From: a beta proteobacterium MWH-UniP1
Lineage (GTDB): Bacteria; Pseudomonadota; Gammaproteobacteria; Burkholderiales; Burkholderiaceae_A
DNA length: 64,000 nt
Reading direction: 5' to 3'
NCBI GenBank assembly: GCA_036362785.1
Contig: CP143625.1
Span: 1,551,401-1,615,400, forward strand
The number at the start of each line of letters is the position of its first letter. The first letter of the stretch is position 1. Shown in pieces: positions 55,848 through 64,000 of this stretch. The position numbers and the translations under genes were made by a program. Under the pieces are notes generated by a model. That model made no database searches. It was not told the DNA's origin and saw only the letters and a list, made by a program, of their open reading frames with translations.

Positions 55848-56927
55848 ATGATGGATCCCTTTGTACGCATTCAGGGCGCTGGCCCAGTTGGCATTCTGAC
55901 CGCACTCTTTTTGGAAAAATATGGCTGGAGCAAATCGGCAATCGGCCTGATTGATCCCGCAATCACTGCGCCATTGCCGGCCCACGATAGTGACCCAAGA
56001 ATCTTGGCGCTCTCGCACGGCACGCTCGTTCGACTCCAGCAACTTGGCATCGACACCGAAATCACCCGCATCAAACAAATCAATGTCTCTTCCCAGGGGC
56101 ATTTCGGCAGCATGGAAATCCGAACTGATCGGGTCGGCGTTACCGATTTGGGCGGATTGGTGAGCTATGCGCGCTTGCTCACCGCCCTGCGACAAAAAAT
56201 CAAAGAGGTTGGCATTCCCATTTATGCCAATGCAGATGCACAAGAGTTGGCCAACCCCGGTGTCTGCGTGATTGCCGAAGGCGGTGTCTACCAGCCGGGT
56301 GCACCCCTTGCAGACCCACGCATGCAGGTGGTGCGCGACTATCACCAGTCTGCTGTGTTGGGCTGGGTGACCACGTCGCCCGCGCCAAATGATGTCGCCT
56401 GGGAGAGATTTACCGCCGACGGTGTGGTGGCCTTGCTGCCGATCAGGCAACGCTATGCTTTGGTGTTTTGTCGCGAGACTGGATTGGCCCAGGCCTTTCA
56501 TGACGCGGGCCCAGACATGCGCAACCGATTACTGTCTGACGTAATGGGTGGCCGAGTCAGCGGCATTCAAAACGTGGAAGTCACCGGGATCTATCCGCTG
56601 GGACTGAAATGGCGAGACACACTTGCGGAAAACAATACGGTCTGGATTGGCAACTCCGCCCAGGCCCTGCATCCCGTTGCGGGCCAGGGGCTTAATCTCG
56701 GTTTCCGAGATGCTGAAACCTTGGCCATGTGCTTACTGCAACGCGGGCAGCCCATTGAAGCTCGGCTGCAAGATTACGCCCGCCGCAGAAAAGTCGATCG
56801 ATGGTCGGTCAGAACCGCAACGGACACGCTCGCCCGTCAGCCCTGGGTCCGCTACACCATCGGCGGCGTGGCGATGGTGCCCGGTGCCAAGAAGTTGCTC
56901 GGCCAGGTCCTGATGTACGGGGGCTAA
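55848..56927 (+). CDS. UbiH/UbiF-family FAD monooxygenase
   Basis: Flavin hydroxylase of the ubiquinone-biosynthesis group. The 359 residues are shorter than the usual 380-400. The FAD loop is IQGAGPVGILTALFLEK, and the second FAD motif is HPVAGQGLNLGFRDAETLA. A DSDPRILALSHGTL strip, usual in UbiH-like proteins, follows the N-terminal fold. Which ring position it hydroxylates is not evident. pepP-ubiH-dusB-fis is a known proteobacterial order. ATG at 55848 or 55851 may start it. Confidence 0.85.
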   Translation: MMDPFVRIQGAGPVGILTALFLEKYGWSKSAIGLIDPAITAPLPAHDSDPRILALSHGTLVRLQQLGIDTEITRIKQINVSSQGHFGSMEIRTDRVGVTDLGGLVSYARLLTALRQKIKEVGIPIYANADAQELANPGVCVIAEGGVYQPGAPLADPRMQVVRDYHQSAVLGWVTTSPAPNDVAWERFTADGVVALLPIRQRYALVFCRETGLAQAFHDAGPDMRNRLLSDVMGGRVSGIQNVEVTGIYPLGLKWRDTLAENNTVWIGNSAQALHPVAGQGLNLGFRDAETLAMCLLQRGQPIEARLQDYARRRKVDRWSVRTATDTLARQPWVRYTIGGVAMVPGAKKLLGQVLMYGG

Positions 56928-56932
56928 TCAGC

Positions 56933-57958
56933 ATGCCGCCGAGCGGGTTTCCGGTCTATGGTGCACCACTACGAATTGGGCCTTATGCCTTGCCCAATCG
57001 CGTGTTTGTTGCGCCCATGGCTGGTGTGACCGATCGGCCCTATCGGCAGCTCTGCAAACGCTTGGGTGCCGGTTATGCCGTGAGCGAAATGGCAGCGTCT
57101 AACGCACTGCTCTGGGCCACAGACAAAACCACCCGCCGGATCAATCACGACGGTGAAATTGCACCCAAAGCCGTGCAAATCGCGGGGGCAGATCCCGCCA
57201 TGATGGCCCAGGCCGCACGGTTTAATGTGGAGCGTGGCGCACAAATTATTGACATCAATATGGGCTGCCCAGCGAAAAAAGTCTGCAACGTGGCAGCGGG
57301 TTCGGCGCTGATGCAAAAACCCGATCTGATTCGCGATATCGTTGTGGCAGTCATAGATGCAGTGAAAGATAGCGGTGTTCCAGTCACGCTGAAAATGCGA
57401 ACCGGGTGGAATCGACAGCATCGCAACGCCCCCGAGATTGCCCGCATGGTGGAAGACCTTGGCATTGCCATGCTCACCATTCATGGCCGCACCCGCGAAG
57501 ACAAATACCAAGGCCAGGCCGAATACGACACGATTGCCGCGATCAAGCAACAACTCCGCATTCCGGTAGTGGCCAACGGCGATATCGACAGCCCGCAAAA
57601 GGCCAAGGCAGTGATTGATTACACCGGTGCAGATGCCGTCATGATTGGCCGTGCCGCGCAGGGCCGGCCCTGGATTTTTCGTCAAATCGCCCATTACCTG
57701 GACACGGGTGAATTGCTGCCCGACCCAACGGAACAAGAAATCGCCAGCTGGCTAAAAGATCATCTGCTGGATCACTATCAGTTTTATGGCGAGTTCATGG
57801 GGGTGCGTACCGCACGCAAACACATCGGCTGGTATTTAAAAGGCCTGCCAGGCGTGAAAGTATTTCGAGACTTTCTCAATCAGCTCGAATCCACTGATGA
57901 GCAGCTGCAAGCCATTGATCATTTCTTTTCCAGCCGTCATGAACTTCGATCCCACTAA
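56933..57958 (+). CDS. dusB: tRNA-dihydrouridine synthase DusB
   Basis: FMN-dependent reductase that makes D17 in tRNA. The 341-residue protein shows VAPMAGVTDRPYRQLC, the catalytic Cys in INMGCPAKKVCNVAAGSALM, LKMRTGW and HGRTREDKYQG, which separate it from DusA. ATG at 56933 is five bases past the monooxygenase stop; an upstream open stretch overlaps that gene and is rejected. It overlaps fis by 20 bases, the classical dusB-fis pair. Confidence 0.95.
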   Translation: MPPSGFPVYGAPLRIGPYALPNRVFVAPMAGVTDRPYRQLCKRLGAGYAVSEMAASNALLWATDKTTRRINHDGEIAPKAVQIAGADPAMMAQAARFNVERGAQIIDINMGCPAKKVCNVAAGSALMQKPDLIRDIVVAVIDAVKDSGVPVTLKMRTGWNRQHRNAPEIARMVEDLGIAMLTIHGRTREDKYQGQAEYDTIAAIKQQLRIPVVANGDIDSPQKAKAVIDYTGADAVMIGRAAQGRPWIFRQIAHYLDTGELLPDPTEQEIASWLKDHLLDHYQFYGEFMGVRTARKHIGWYLKGLPGVKVFRDFLNQLESTDEQLQAIDHFFSSRHELRSH

Positions 57959-58298
57959 GCCCACGAGTGCGGCTGACTCCTCCGTCATCGCAGCCGATCG
58001 TCGACGGGCCGTTAAAACCGAAGAATCTGGCGCTCCAAGAATTGACGACACGATTCGCAAGGCCCTGGATCACTACTTCCACACCCTGGGCGATCAGCCC
58101 CCCCACGCGCTTTACGACATGGTGATCTCGGCGGCGGAGCGGCCGCTGCTGTCTTATGTCATGCACCGCTACCAGCACAATGTCACCCATGCGGCCAAGG
58201 CCCTGGGCATCACCCGCAACACCCTGCGAAAAAAACTCGACCAATATGGTCTGATTGCCACCGATCAAAAACCGTCACAATCTCGTTCTTCCCGATAA
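57939..58298 (+). CDS. fis: Fis family DNA-binding protein
   Basis: Nucleoid-associated regulator. The 119-residue protein has a C-terminal Fis domain (about 40-112) with [20 protein letters not shown] and the [23 protein letters not shown]. An N-terminal extension of about 30 residues is longer than in E. coli Fis (98). ATG at 57939 lies in the dusB 3' end; dusB-fis linkage supports the call over a generic Fis-like regulator. Confidence 0.92.
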   Translation: MNFDPTKPTSAADSSVIAADRRRAVKTEESGAPRIDDTIRKALDHYFHTLGDQPPHALYDMVISAAERPLLSYVMHRYQHNVTHAAKALGITRNTLRKKLDQYGLIATDQKPSQSRSSR

Positions 58299-58323
58299 AC
58301 AAACACCTTTTCCGGAGCCCCCA

Positions 58324-59979
58324 ATGTCGTCAGTTGCCCCCGTCGCCTCTTCGCCAAGACCAAACCGCATTCCCATCAAGCGGGCCCTGATTAGCGTGTC
58401 GAATAAGGCCGGCATTGTTGAGTTTGCCCAGGCCCTGGCCAGCCGTGGCGTCACCATTTTGTCCACCGGTGGCACAGCAACCTTGCTGCGCGACAAGGGC
58501 TTAAACGTAATGCCAGTCGATCAGGTCACCAAGTTTCCCGAAATGCTCGATGGCCGTGTCAAAACACTGCATCCCGCTGTGCATGGCGGCCTGCTTGCGC
58601 GGCGCGATTCTCCCGAACACATGCAGGCATTGGCCGCAGCCGACTTCACGCCGATTGATCTGCTGGTGGTGAATCTCTATCCGTTTCGTGAGACCCTGGC
58701 CCGGCCTGGTGCGAGCTATGAAGATGTGATTGAAAACATTGATATCGGTGGGCCGGCCATGCTGCGGGCTGGCGCAAAGAATCACGACGGCGTGGCCGTG
58801 GTGGTGGACCCCAGCGACTATGCGGGCCTGTTGGCCGAGCTTGATCAGCACAACACCACGCTGGGCTGGCCAACCCGTCAGCGCCTCGCGCGAAAAGTCT
58901 TTGCCCACACCGCTGCTTATGACGGGGCGATTAGCAACTTCTTAAATGGTTTGGCGCCCATTGAATGCGATGCCAGTGCAACGGGCTGCATGCCACCCGC
59001 ACCGGAATCCGCGCAGGCCTATCCTGATGTGCTGAGTGTTCAAGTACAAAAAGTGCAAGGCATGCGGTATGGCGAAAACCCACACCAGAGTGCCGCGTTT
59101 TATCGTGACCCAGATGCCCGCGAAGGCACCCTGGCCAACTACACACAATTGCAGGGCAAAGAGCTCTCGTTTAACAACATCGCCGATGCCGATGCCGCAT
59201 GGTCTTGTGTGCGCAGCTTTGATGGCCCTGCCTGCGTGATTGTGAAACACGCCAACCCATGTGGTGTGGCGATTGCAGAAGATGCCTTGGCGGCCTATCA
59301 AAAAGCATTCAAAACAGACCCCACATCGGCATTCGGCGGTATTTTGGCCTTTAACACCGAGTTGTCTGAGTCGGCCGCCCAAGAGATTTCAAAACAATTT
59401 GCGGAAGTCATTATTGCGCCAAGCTTTCACCCGAATGCGCTCAAGGTATTCGCGGCAAAAGCCAACCTGCGGATCTTGCAGGTGCCGCTTGGCCAAGACG
59501 ACGCTATTTCTTCTGGCCGTGAGTTAAAGCGTGTGAGTGGCGGGCTTTTGGTGCAGACCCCGGATCGCAACACCTTAACGGCAGCGCAGCTTAAAGTGGT
59601 CACGCAAAAGCAGCCCACCGCACAGCAGCTCCAAGATCTCTTCTTCGCATGGAAGGTCTGCACTTGGGTGAAAAGCAATGCCATTGTGTTCTGTGGCAAC
59701 GGCATGACCCTTGGCGTTGGTGCCGGCCAGATGAGCCGCATTGATTCGGCCCGCATTGCTGCGATCAAGGCCCAACACGCTGGCCTGGAACTCAAGGGCT
59801 CCGCGGTGGCCTCCGATGCGTTTTTCCCATTTCGTGATGGCTTAGATGCCGTGGCCGATGCCGGCGCAACCTGTGTGATTCAGCCAGGCGGGTCGGTGCG
59901 AGACGATGAAGTGATTGCAGCGGCCAACGAGCGTGGCATTGCCATGGTCTTTACCGGCATGCGGCACTTCCGGCACTGA
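58324..59979 (+). CDS. purH: Bifunctional AICAR formyltransferase/IMP cyclohydrolase
   Basis: Carries out the last two steps of IMP synthesis. The N-terminal MGS-like cyclohydrolase domain (about 20-165) has [15 protein letters not shown] and STGGTATLL. The AICARFT domain has the catalytic [10 protein letters not shown] and AFGGILAFN, and ends with the VMFTG-type [16 protein letters not shown] at 58324 (551 residues) follows a good GGAG (58313-58316). It stands between fis and ruvC. Confidence 0.95.
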   Translation: MSSVAPVASSPRPNRIPIKRALISVSNKAGIVEFAQALASRGVTILSTGGTATLLRDKGLNVMPVDQVTKFPEMLDGRVKTLHPAVHGGLLARRDSPEHMQALAAADFTPIDLLVVNLYPFRETLARPGASYEDVIENIDIGGPAMLRAGAKNHDGVAVVVDPSDYAGLLAELDQHNTTLGWPTRQRLARKVFAHTAAYDGAISNFLNGLAPIECDASATGCMPPAPESAQAYPDVLSVQVQKVQGMRYGENPHQSAAFYRDPDAREGTLANYTQLQGKELSFNNIADADAAWSCVRSFDGPACVIVKHANPCGVAIAEDALAAYQKAFKTDPTSAFGGILAFNTELSESAAQEISKQFAEVIIAPSFHPNALKVFAAKANLRILQVPLGQDDAISSGRELKRVSGGLLVQTPDRNTLTAAQLKVVTQKQPTAQQLQDLFFAWKVCTWVKSNAIVFCGNGMTLGVGAGQMSRIDSARIAAIKAQHAGLELKGSAVASDAFFPFRDGLDAVADAGATCVIQPGGSVRDDEVIAAANERGIAMVFTGMRHFRH

Positions 59980-60000
59980 TCGCAGCGCATCGCCACGCGC

Positions 60001-60540
60001 ATGAAAATCCTTGGCATTGACCCCGGATTGCGCCGCACTGGCTTTGGCGTGATCCAGGCCAATGGCCAACGTGTTCAATATGTGGGCAGCGGTGTCATCA
60101 AGCCTGAAATTGATGGCACCGAGCCCGAACGACTTGCTGAACTCTTTAGTGGAGTCGTGCAGATTCTTGATCACTTCCAGCCCGACTGTGCGGTGATTGA
60201 ACGGGTATTTGTTAACGTCAATCCAAAATCCACGCTCTCTCTTGGCCAGGCCCGCGGTGTGGCGATCGCGGCGCTGTCGCAGCGGGGCCTGCCCATCGAT
60301 GAGATCACGCCACTGCGCATCAAGCAGTCGGTGGTGGGCTCTGGCCGTGCCACCAAAGATCAGGTGCAGTTCATGGTGCAGCGGCACTTGGGCCTGACCA
60401 AACCCCCCGGTGCCGATGCGGCCGATGCGCTGGCCTGTGCGCTGGCCTGGTGGCAGACCCTGGGCCACAGCAATGCAATTCAGGCCGCCCAGGCCAGCAC
60501 CAGAACTAGCCCTGCGGCTGCCAGATCGCGTCAGCGCTAA
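60001..60540 (+). CDS. ruvC: Holliday junction resolvase RuvC
   Basis: Endonuclease that cuts Holliday junctions. The 179-residue protein has the catalytic Asp in [14 protein letters not shown], Glu in [22 protein letters not shown], and the [12 protein letters not shown] ending with Asp residues. All four acidic ligands are present. It leads ruvC-ruvA-ruvB. Confidence 0.95.
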   Translation: MKILGIDPGLRRTGFGVIQANGQRVQYVGSGVIKPEIDGTEPERLAELFSGVVQILDHFQPDCAVIERVFVNVNPKSTLSLGQARGVAIAALSQRGLPIDEITPLRIKQSVVGSGRATKDQVQFMVQRHLGLTKPPGADAADALACALAWWQTLGHSNAIQAAQASTRTSPAAARSRQR

Positions 60541-60564
60541 AAGTACCGCACAATAGCGGCCATC

Positions 60565-61137
60565 ATGATTGGACGTCTATCGGGCTTGCTACTGGCCAAA
60601 CACCCTCCCCAAATCCTGCTGGATGTGCAGGGCGTTGGATACGAAATCGATGTGCCGATGAGTAGTCTTTACGAACTGCCCGAGATCGGCAAACCCGTGA
60701 CCCTGCTCACCCATATGGTGGTGCGGGAAGACGCCCAACTCCTTTATGGCTTTGTGACCGATGCCGAACGCACCGCCTTTCGTGAATTGATTCGCGTTAG
60801 CGGCGTGGGGCCACGCATTGCACTTGCGGTCTTATCTGGCCTGTCGGTAGAACAACTTCAACAAGCGGTCGCCATGCAAGAGGTCGGGCTTCTTACCCGC
60901 GTGCCTGGCATTGGCAAAAAAACCGCCGAGCGCCTGATTCTGGAATTAAAAGGCCGGCTTGGTCAGGCCATTGGAAGCGATACCGGATCGGTAGTGTCGG
61001 CAAGTGCCGATGTCCTGAATGCGCTTCTGGCCTTGGGCTATTCTGAGCGCGAGGCGGCGGCGGCGGCCAGAGGCATTCCTGCGGGCACATCGGTCTCCGA
61101 AGCGATCAAGGCCGCACTCAAACAGCTGGCGAAATAA
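60565..61137 (+). CDS. ruvA: Holliday junction branch migration protein RuvA
   Basis: Tetrameric junction-binding subunit of the RuvAB motor. The 190 residues start [27 protein letters not shown] (OB fold). Two helix-hairpin-helix motifs follow ([17 protein letters not shown] and [17 protein letters not shown]), then a C-terminal domain that contacts RuvB. It precedes ruvB by nine bases. Confidence 0.96.
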   Translation: MIGRLSGLLLAKHPPQILLDVQGVGYEIDVPMSSLYELPEIGKPVTLLTHMVVREDAQLLYGFVTDAERTAFRELIRVSGVGPRIALAVLSGLSVEQLQQAVAMQEVGLLTRVPGIGKKTAERLILELKGRLGQAIGSDTGSVVSASADVLNALLALGYSEREAAAAARGIPAGTSVSEAIKAALKQLAK

Positions 61138-61146
61138 ACTAGGCCC

Positions 61147-62208
61147 ATGATCGAACACGACGATTTATCTGCCCTGCCCGACGATAGTGATCGGCTGATC
61201 TCTGGCCAGGCCAAGACCCCTGCAGAAGAAGCGCTTGAGCGGGCCCTGCGGCCACAACGACTCGAAGACTACGTGGGCCAGGCCAAGGTCCGTGACCAAT
61301 TGGGGCTGTTTATCCAGGCGGCCCGCCAACGCAGCGAGGCCTTGGACCATGTCTTACTCTTTGGCCCACCAGGCCTGGGCAAGACCACCCTGGCCCATAT
61401 CCTTGCGAGAGAGCTCGGCGTCAATCTTCGGCAGACTTCTGGCCCTGTTTTAGAGCGGCCGGGCGATCTTGCTGCCTTGCTCACCAATTTAGAACGCAAC
61501 GATGTGTTGTTCATTGACGAGATTCATCGGCTTAGTCCCGTGGTTGAAGAGATTCTGTATCCAGCGCTTGAGGACTATCAGATTGACATCATGATTGGCG
61601 AAGGCCCCGCGGCGCGCTCAATCAAACTGGATCTGCAGCCGTTCACACTGATTGGTGCCACCACGCGGGCCGGCATGCTCACCAACCCACTGCGGGATCG
61701 TTTTGGCATTGTGTCTCGGCTTGAGTTTTACTCGCCGCAAGACCTGACCAAGATCGTGACCCGCTCTGCGGGCTTACTCAATGCCGCCATTGACGACACC
61801 GGCGCCTTTGAGATTGCAAAACGCTCTCGTGGCACGCCCCGTGTGGCCAATCGGCTATTGCGGCGTGTGCGTGACTTCGCCCAGGTTCGATCCGATGGCA
61901 GCATTACCGCCAAGATCGCCGATCAGGCACTTTCCATGCTGGAAGTAGATCGCGAAGGCTTCGATGTAATGGATCGCAAGTTGTTAGAAGCGATTATCGA
62001 AAAATTCTCTGGCGGCCCGGTTGGTTTAGATAACCTGGCGGCTGCCATTGGCGAAGCAAAAGACACTATTGAAGATGTGCTTGAGCCCTATCTCATTCAA
62101 CAAGGCTTTTTACAGCGCACACCACGGGGCCGCATCGCCACAGCTTCGGCCTATCAACACTTTGGCAAGATTGTTCCTGACGACTCATCCAACACAAGGC
62201 TCTTTTAA
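61147..62208 (+). CDS. ruvB: Holliday junction branch migration ATPase RuvB
   Basis: AAA+ motor of the RuvAB complex. The 353-residue protein has Walker [14 protein letters not shown], Walker [11 protein letters not shown], the RuvB beta-hairpin region, GATTRAGML (sensor 1) and a C-terminal winged helix. It starts nine bases after ruvA, and tolQ begins two bases after its stop. The tolQRA genes are thus directly joined to ruvCAB; ybgC, often before tolQ, is not present. Confidence 0.96.
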   Translation: MIEHDDLSALPDDSDRLISGQAKTPAEEALERALRPQRLEDYVGQAKVRDQLGLFIQAARQRSEALDHVLLFGPPGLGKTTLAHILARELGVNLRQTSGPVLERPGDLAALLTNLERNDVLFIDEIHRLSPVVEEILYPALEDYQIDIMIGEGPAARSIKLDLQPFTLIGATTRAGMLTNPLRDRFGIVSRLEFYSPQDLTKIVTRSAGLLNAAIDDTGAFEIAKRSRGTPRVANRLLRRVRDFAQVRSDGSITAKIADQALSMLEVDREGFDVMDRKLLEAIIEKFSGGPVGLDNLAAAIGEAKDTIEDVLEPYLIQQGFLQRTPRGRIATASAYQHFGKIVPDDSSNTRLF

Positions 62209-62210
62209 GC

Positions 62211-62888
62211 ATGACCGCCACTCCTAATTTATCTGTACTCACGCTGATCCTCGAAGCCAGTCTGCCCGTGCAGCTCGTCATGCTGCTGTTGATTGTTATC
62301 TCGATTCTGTCGTGGACCGTGATCTTCAAAAAATGGCAGTCGATTGGCCGTGCCCGACAAGAGACCGAGAGTTTCGAGAAAACATTTTGGGCTGGCGGCG
62401 ATTTAATGGGCATTTACAAGCAGGCTGAAAATGGCCAACTGCCCGGCTCACTACCCAAGATTTTCGAAGCTGGCATGCGGGAATTTTTAAAAAGCCGCTC
62501 TGGGGCCGTGTCTGATCCCGTTGCCATGATCGACGGTGCGCGCCGCTCCATGCGGGCTGCCTTTCAACGCGAGCTCGATGGCTTAGAGCGCAACCTGCCC
62601 TTTCTTGCCTCGACCGGTTCGGTTTCGCCTTACATCGGTTTATTTGGCACCGTCTGGGGAATCATGCACGCGTTTTCAGGCCTAGCCAATGTGCAACAGG
62701 CGACCCTTGCAAGCGTGGCCCCTGGCATTGCCGAGGCACTTGTGGCCACCGCGATTGGTCTGTTTGCCGCAATTCCTGCTGTGGTGGCCTATAACCGTTA
62801 CGCCACTGACATCGATCGGTTGAGCATTCGCTTCGAGGGCTTTATCGAAGAGTTCTCCAATATCTTGCAGCGCCAGGCTGCCCGTTAA
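62211..62888 (+). CDS. tolQ: Tol-Pal system protein TolQ
   Basis: Inner-membrane proton-channel subunit of the Tol-Pal envelope constriction machine. The 225-residue protein has three transmembrane helices (about 18-38, 135-160, 165-190). The core STGSVSPYIGLFGTVWGIMHAF and GIAEALVATAIGLFAAIPAVVAYN is the MotA/TolQ/ExbB signature. It starts two bases after the ruvB stop. Confidence 0.95.
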   Translation: MTATPNLSVLTLILEASLPVQLVMLLLIVISILSWTVIFKKWQSIGRARQETESFEKTFWAGGDLMGIYKQAENGQLPGSLPKIFEAGMREFLKSRSGAVSDPVAMIDGARRSMRAAFQRELDGLERNLPFLASTGSVSPYIGLFGTVWGIMHAFSGLANVQQATLASVAPGIAEALVATAIGLFAAIPAVVAYNRYATDIDRLSIRFEGFIEEFSNILQRQAAR

Positions 62889-62906
62889 GGACAGGCGCGA
62901 GACGAT

Positions 62907-63335
62907 ATGGGAAGCTCTGCAAACCCAAGGCAGCATCGCCGGCGGCGCATGATGGCCGAGATTAATGTGGTGCCTTACATCGATGTCACCTTGGTGCTGC
63001 TGATCATCTTCATGGTGACCGCCCCCATGATCGTGACAGGCACGATTGATCTGCCCAAAGTCGGCCAGGCATCTCAGGCCCCGGTAGCGGCTGTTGAAAT
63101 CATGATCCGCCAAGATGGGTCCATCACGCTTAGAAAAAACACCGAGGGCGAATCTGAAAAACCTGTCGCCCGTGATGAGTTAGCAGCTGCTGTAAAAGTA
63201 TTGGCCCCAGCGCTCGACACGCCGGTCATTATTTCGGCAGAAAAAGCGGTGCGCTACGAACACGTGATCGGCGCCATGGATGTGTTGCAACGGGCTGGCC
63301 ACACGCGGGTCGGGCTAAACGTTCGCAAGGAATAA
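62907..63335 (+). CDS. tolR: Tol-Pal system protein TolR
   Basis: Inner-membrane partner of TolQ. The 142-residue protein has a basic N terminus with MMAEINVVPYIDVTLVLLIIFM, which holds the essential Asp in the transmembrane helix, and a periplasmic ExbD/TolR domain. It lies 18 bases after tolQ and 2 bases before tolA. Confidence 0.95.
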   Translation: MGSSANPRQHRRRRMMAEINVVPYIDVTLVLLIIFMVTAPMIVTGTIDLPKVGQASQAPVAAVEIMIRQDGSITLRKNTEGESEKPVARDELAAAVKVLAPALDTPVIISAEKAVRYEHVIGAMDVLQRAGHTRVGLNVRKE

Positions 63336-63337
63336 GC

Positions 63338-64000
63338 ATGCTGGCCATCGAGGCACGCGAGAGTCGCAACGCTGCAGGCGCTGCATTGCTAATGCATGGC
63401 TTGCTAGCCGCTGGCCTGCTGGTCTCGTTGAATTGGACACGCCAGCCCAACACTCCCGTGCAGGCAGAACTCTGGAGTGGCCTGCCGCGCCAAATTCCTG
63501 CCACACCAACACCGGCTGTGACCAAACCCGCACCAACGCCACCCAAGCCAACGCCTGTTGAACCCACCAAGGCGGACATCTCTGTTCAAAAGAAGAAAGC
63601 TGAAGCTGCCAAAGAAGATCTAGAAAAAAAACGCGAGCAGCAAAAAGAAGCGGAGAAAAAAGAGGCTGCAAAAAAAGCCGCCGAGAAAAAACTGGCTGAA
63701 CAGCGGGCAGCAGAAAAACTTGAAGCGCAGCGTAAAGCAGAGCTTGCACGGCTTGGCTTAGATCCCAATGCCAAGGCCAACGCAAAGGGCAAAGACATTG
63801 CCACCAAGGCAGGTGTTGTGGGCGGGGCTGAACTCGGCAGCAAGACCGGAATCGATGCCGATTACGAAGCGCTGATTCAGGCCCGAATCAAAGCCAGAAT
63901 CAATTACCCAGACCGCAGCCCCGGTAACCCAGAGGCCATCGTGGCAGTAGAGCAACTCCCCACCGGCGAGATCACGCGGGTTCGGCTGATCAAACCCAGC
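63338..64000 (+). CDS. tolA: Tol-Pal system protein TolA, 3' part cut by window edge
   Basis: Envelope-spanning protein linking TolQR to outer-membrane partners. The visible 221 codons encode an N-terminal helix (about 12-31, AAGAALLMHGLLAAGLLVSL), a Pro/Thr-rich segment, and a charged Lys/Glu/Ala helical region (about 85-145). The start of the C-terminal TolA/TonB-like domain (QARIKARINYP) is also visible. The stop lies beyond the window. The ATG at 63338 follows the tolR stop by two bases. Confidence 0.93.
   Translation, partial: MLAIEARESRNAAGAALLMHGLLAAGLLVSLNWTRQPNTPVQAELWSGLPRQIPATPTPAVTKPAPTPPKPTPVEPTKADISVQKKKAEAAKEDLEKKREQQKEAEKKEAAKKAAEKKLAEQRAAEKLEAQRKAELARLGLDPNAKANAKGKDIATKAGVVGGAELGSKTGIDADYEALIQARIKARINYPDRSPGNPEAIVAVEQLPTGEITRVRLIKPS

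Overview
This 64 kb window looks like a chromosomal segment of a betaproteobacterium, most likely Burkholderiales. Several gene orders typical of that group are present: ndk-rlmN-ispG-hisS-yfgM-bamB-der, surE-pcm-nlpD-(exonuclease)-rlmD, yihY/wrbA/DUF2069, recG-oxyR, fkpB-ispH with radC and rpmBG, miaB-ybeY-corC-lnt-glyQ-glyS-gmhB-plsC, surA-lptD divergent from amgK-murU, and dusB-fis-purH-ruvCAB-tolQRA. Genes are packed tightly, with many 1-4 base overlaps, and no gene-free stretch exceeds about 300 bases. No rRNA, CRISPR array, prophage or insertion sequence was seen.

Layout. 1-7.1 kb (minus strand): translation, isoprenoid and envelope genes from ndk down to a partial der. 7.3-17.2 kb: a BAX-inhibitor-1 protein, rlmD, a PolB-like exonuclease, nlpD-pcm-surE, a CBS protein, YihY, WrbA, a DUF2069 protein, dusA and an HDAC-fold amidohydrolase. 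17.2-26.8 kb: tRNA-Arg(CCU), an unrecognised gene, cysM-oxyR-recG, ridA, nnrU, a CoA-transferase with an HMG-CoA-lyase-like partner, an O-antigen-ligase-family protein and tRNA-Thr(CGU). 26.8-29.6 kb: ispH-fkpB, radC, rpmB-rpmG. 29.6-36.1 kb is the accessory part: a SAF-domain oxidoreductase, a REC-Fis response regulator, a small chaperone-usher pilus locus, a lone histidine-kinase DHp-like protein and a short-chain dehydrogenase. 36.2-64 kb returns to core genes for RNA modification, lipoprotein acylation, glycyl-tRNA synthesis, LPS assembly, peptidoglycan recycling, purine synthesis, Holliday-junction resolution and the Tol system.

Functional themes. Outer-membrane biogenesis is strongly represented: bamB, surA, lptD, lnt, gmhB, plsC, tolQRA, nlpD and amgK-murU. 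RNA maturation is the second theme: der, rlmN, rlmD, dusA, dusB, miaB, ybeY, ksgA.

Most unusual points. (1) The 31.0-35.3 kb pilus locus encodes a chaperone that stops at the end of its first Ig domain and an usher with no signal peptide. It lies between a response regulator and a kinase stub that lacks an ATPase domain. (2) Paired copies of the 13-base palindrome GGTGTCWGACACC lie inside the coding regions of rlmD (where one supplies the stop codon) and recG. (3) Genes usual in these neighbourhoods are missing: rpoS beside nlpD, phoH between miaB and ybeY, and pilF/rodZ between rlmN and ispG. (4) lnt appears to lack its first membrane segment. All calls come from reading the sequence; no database search was run.
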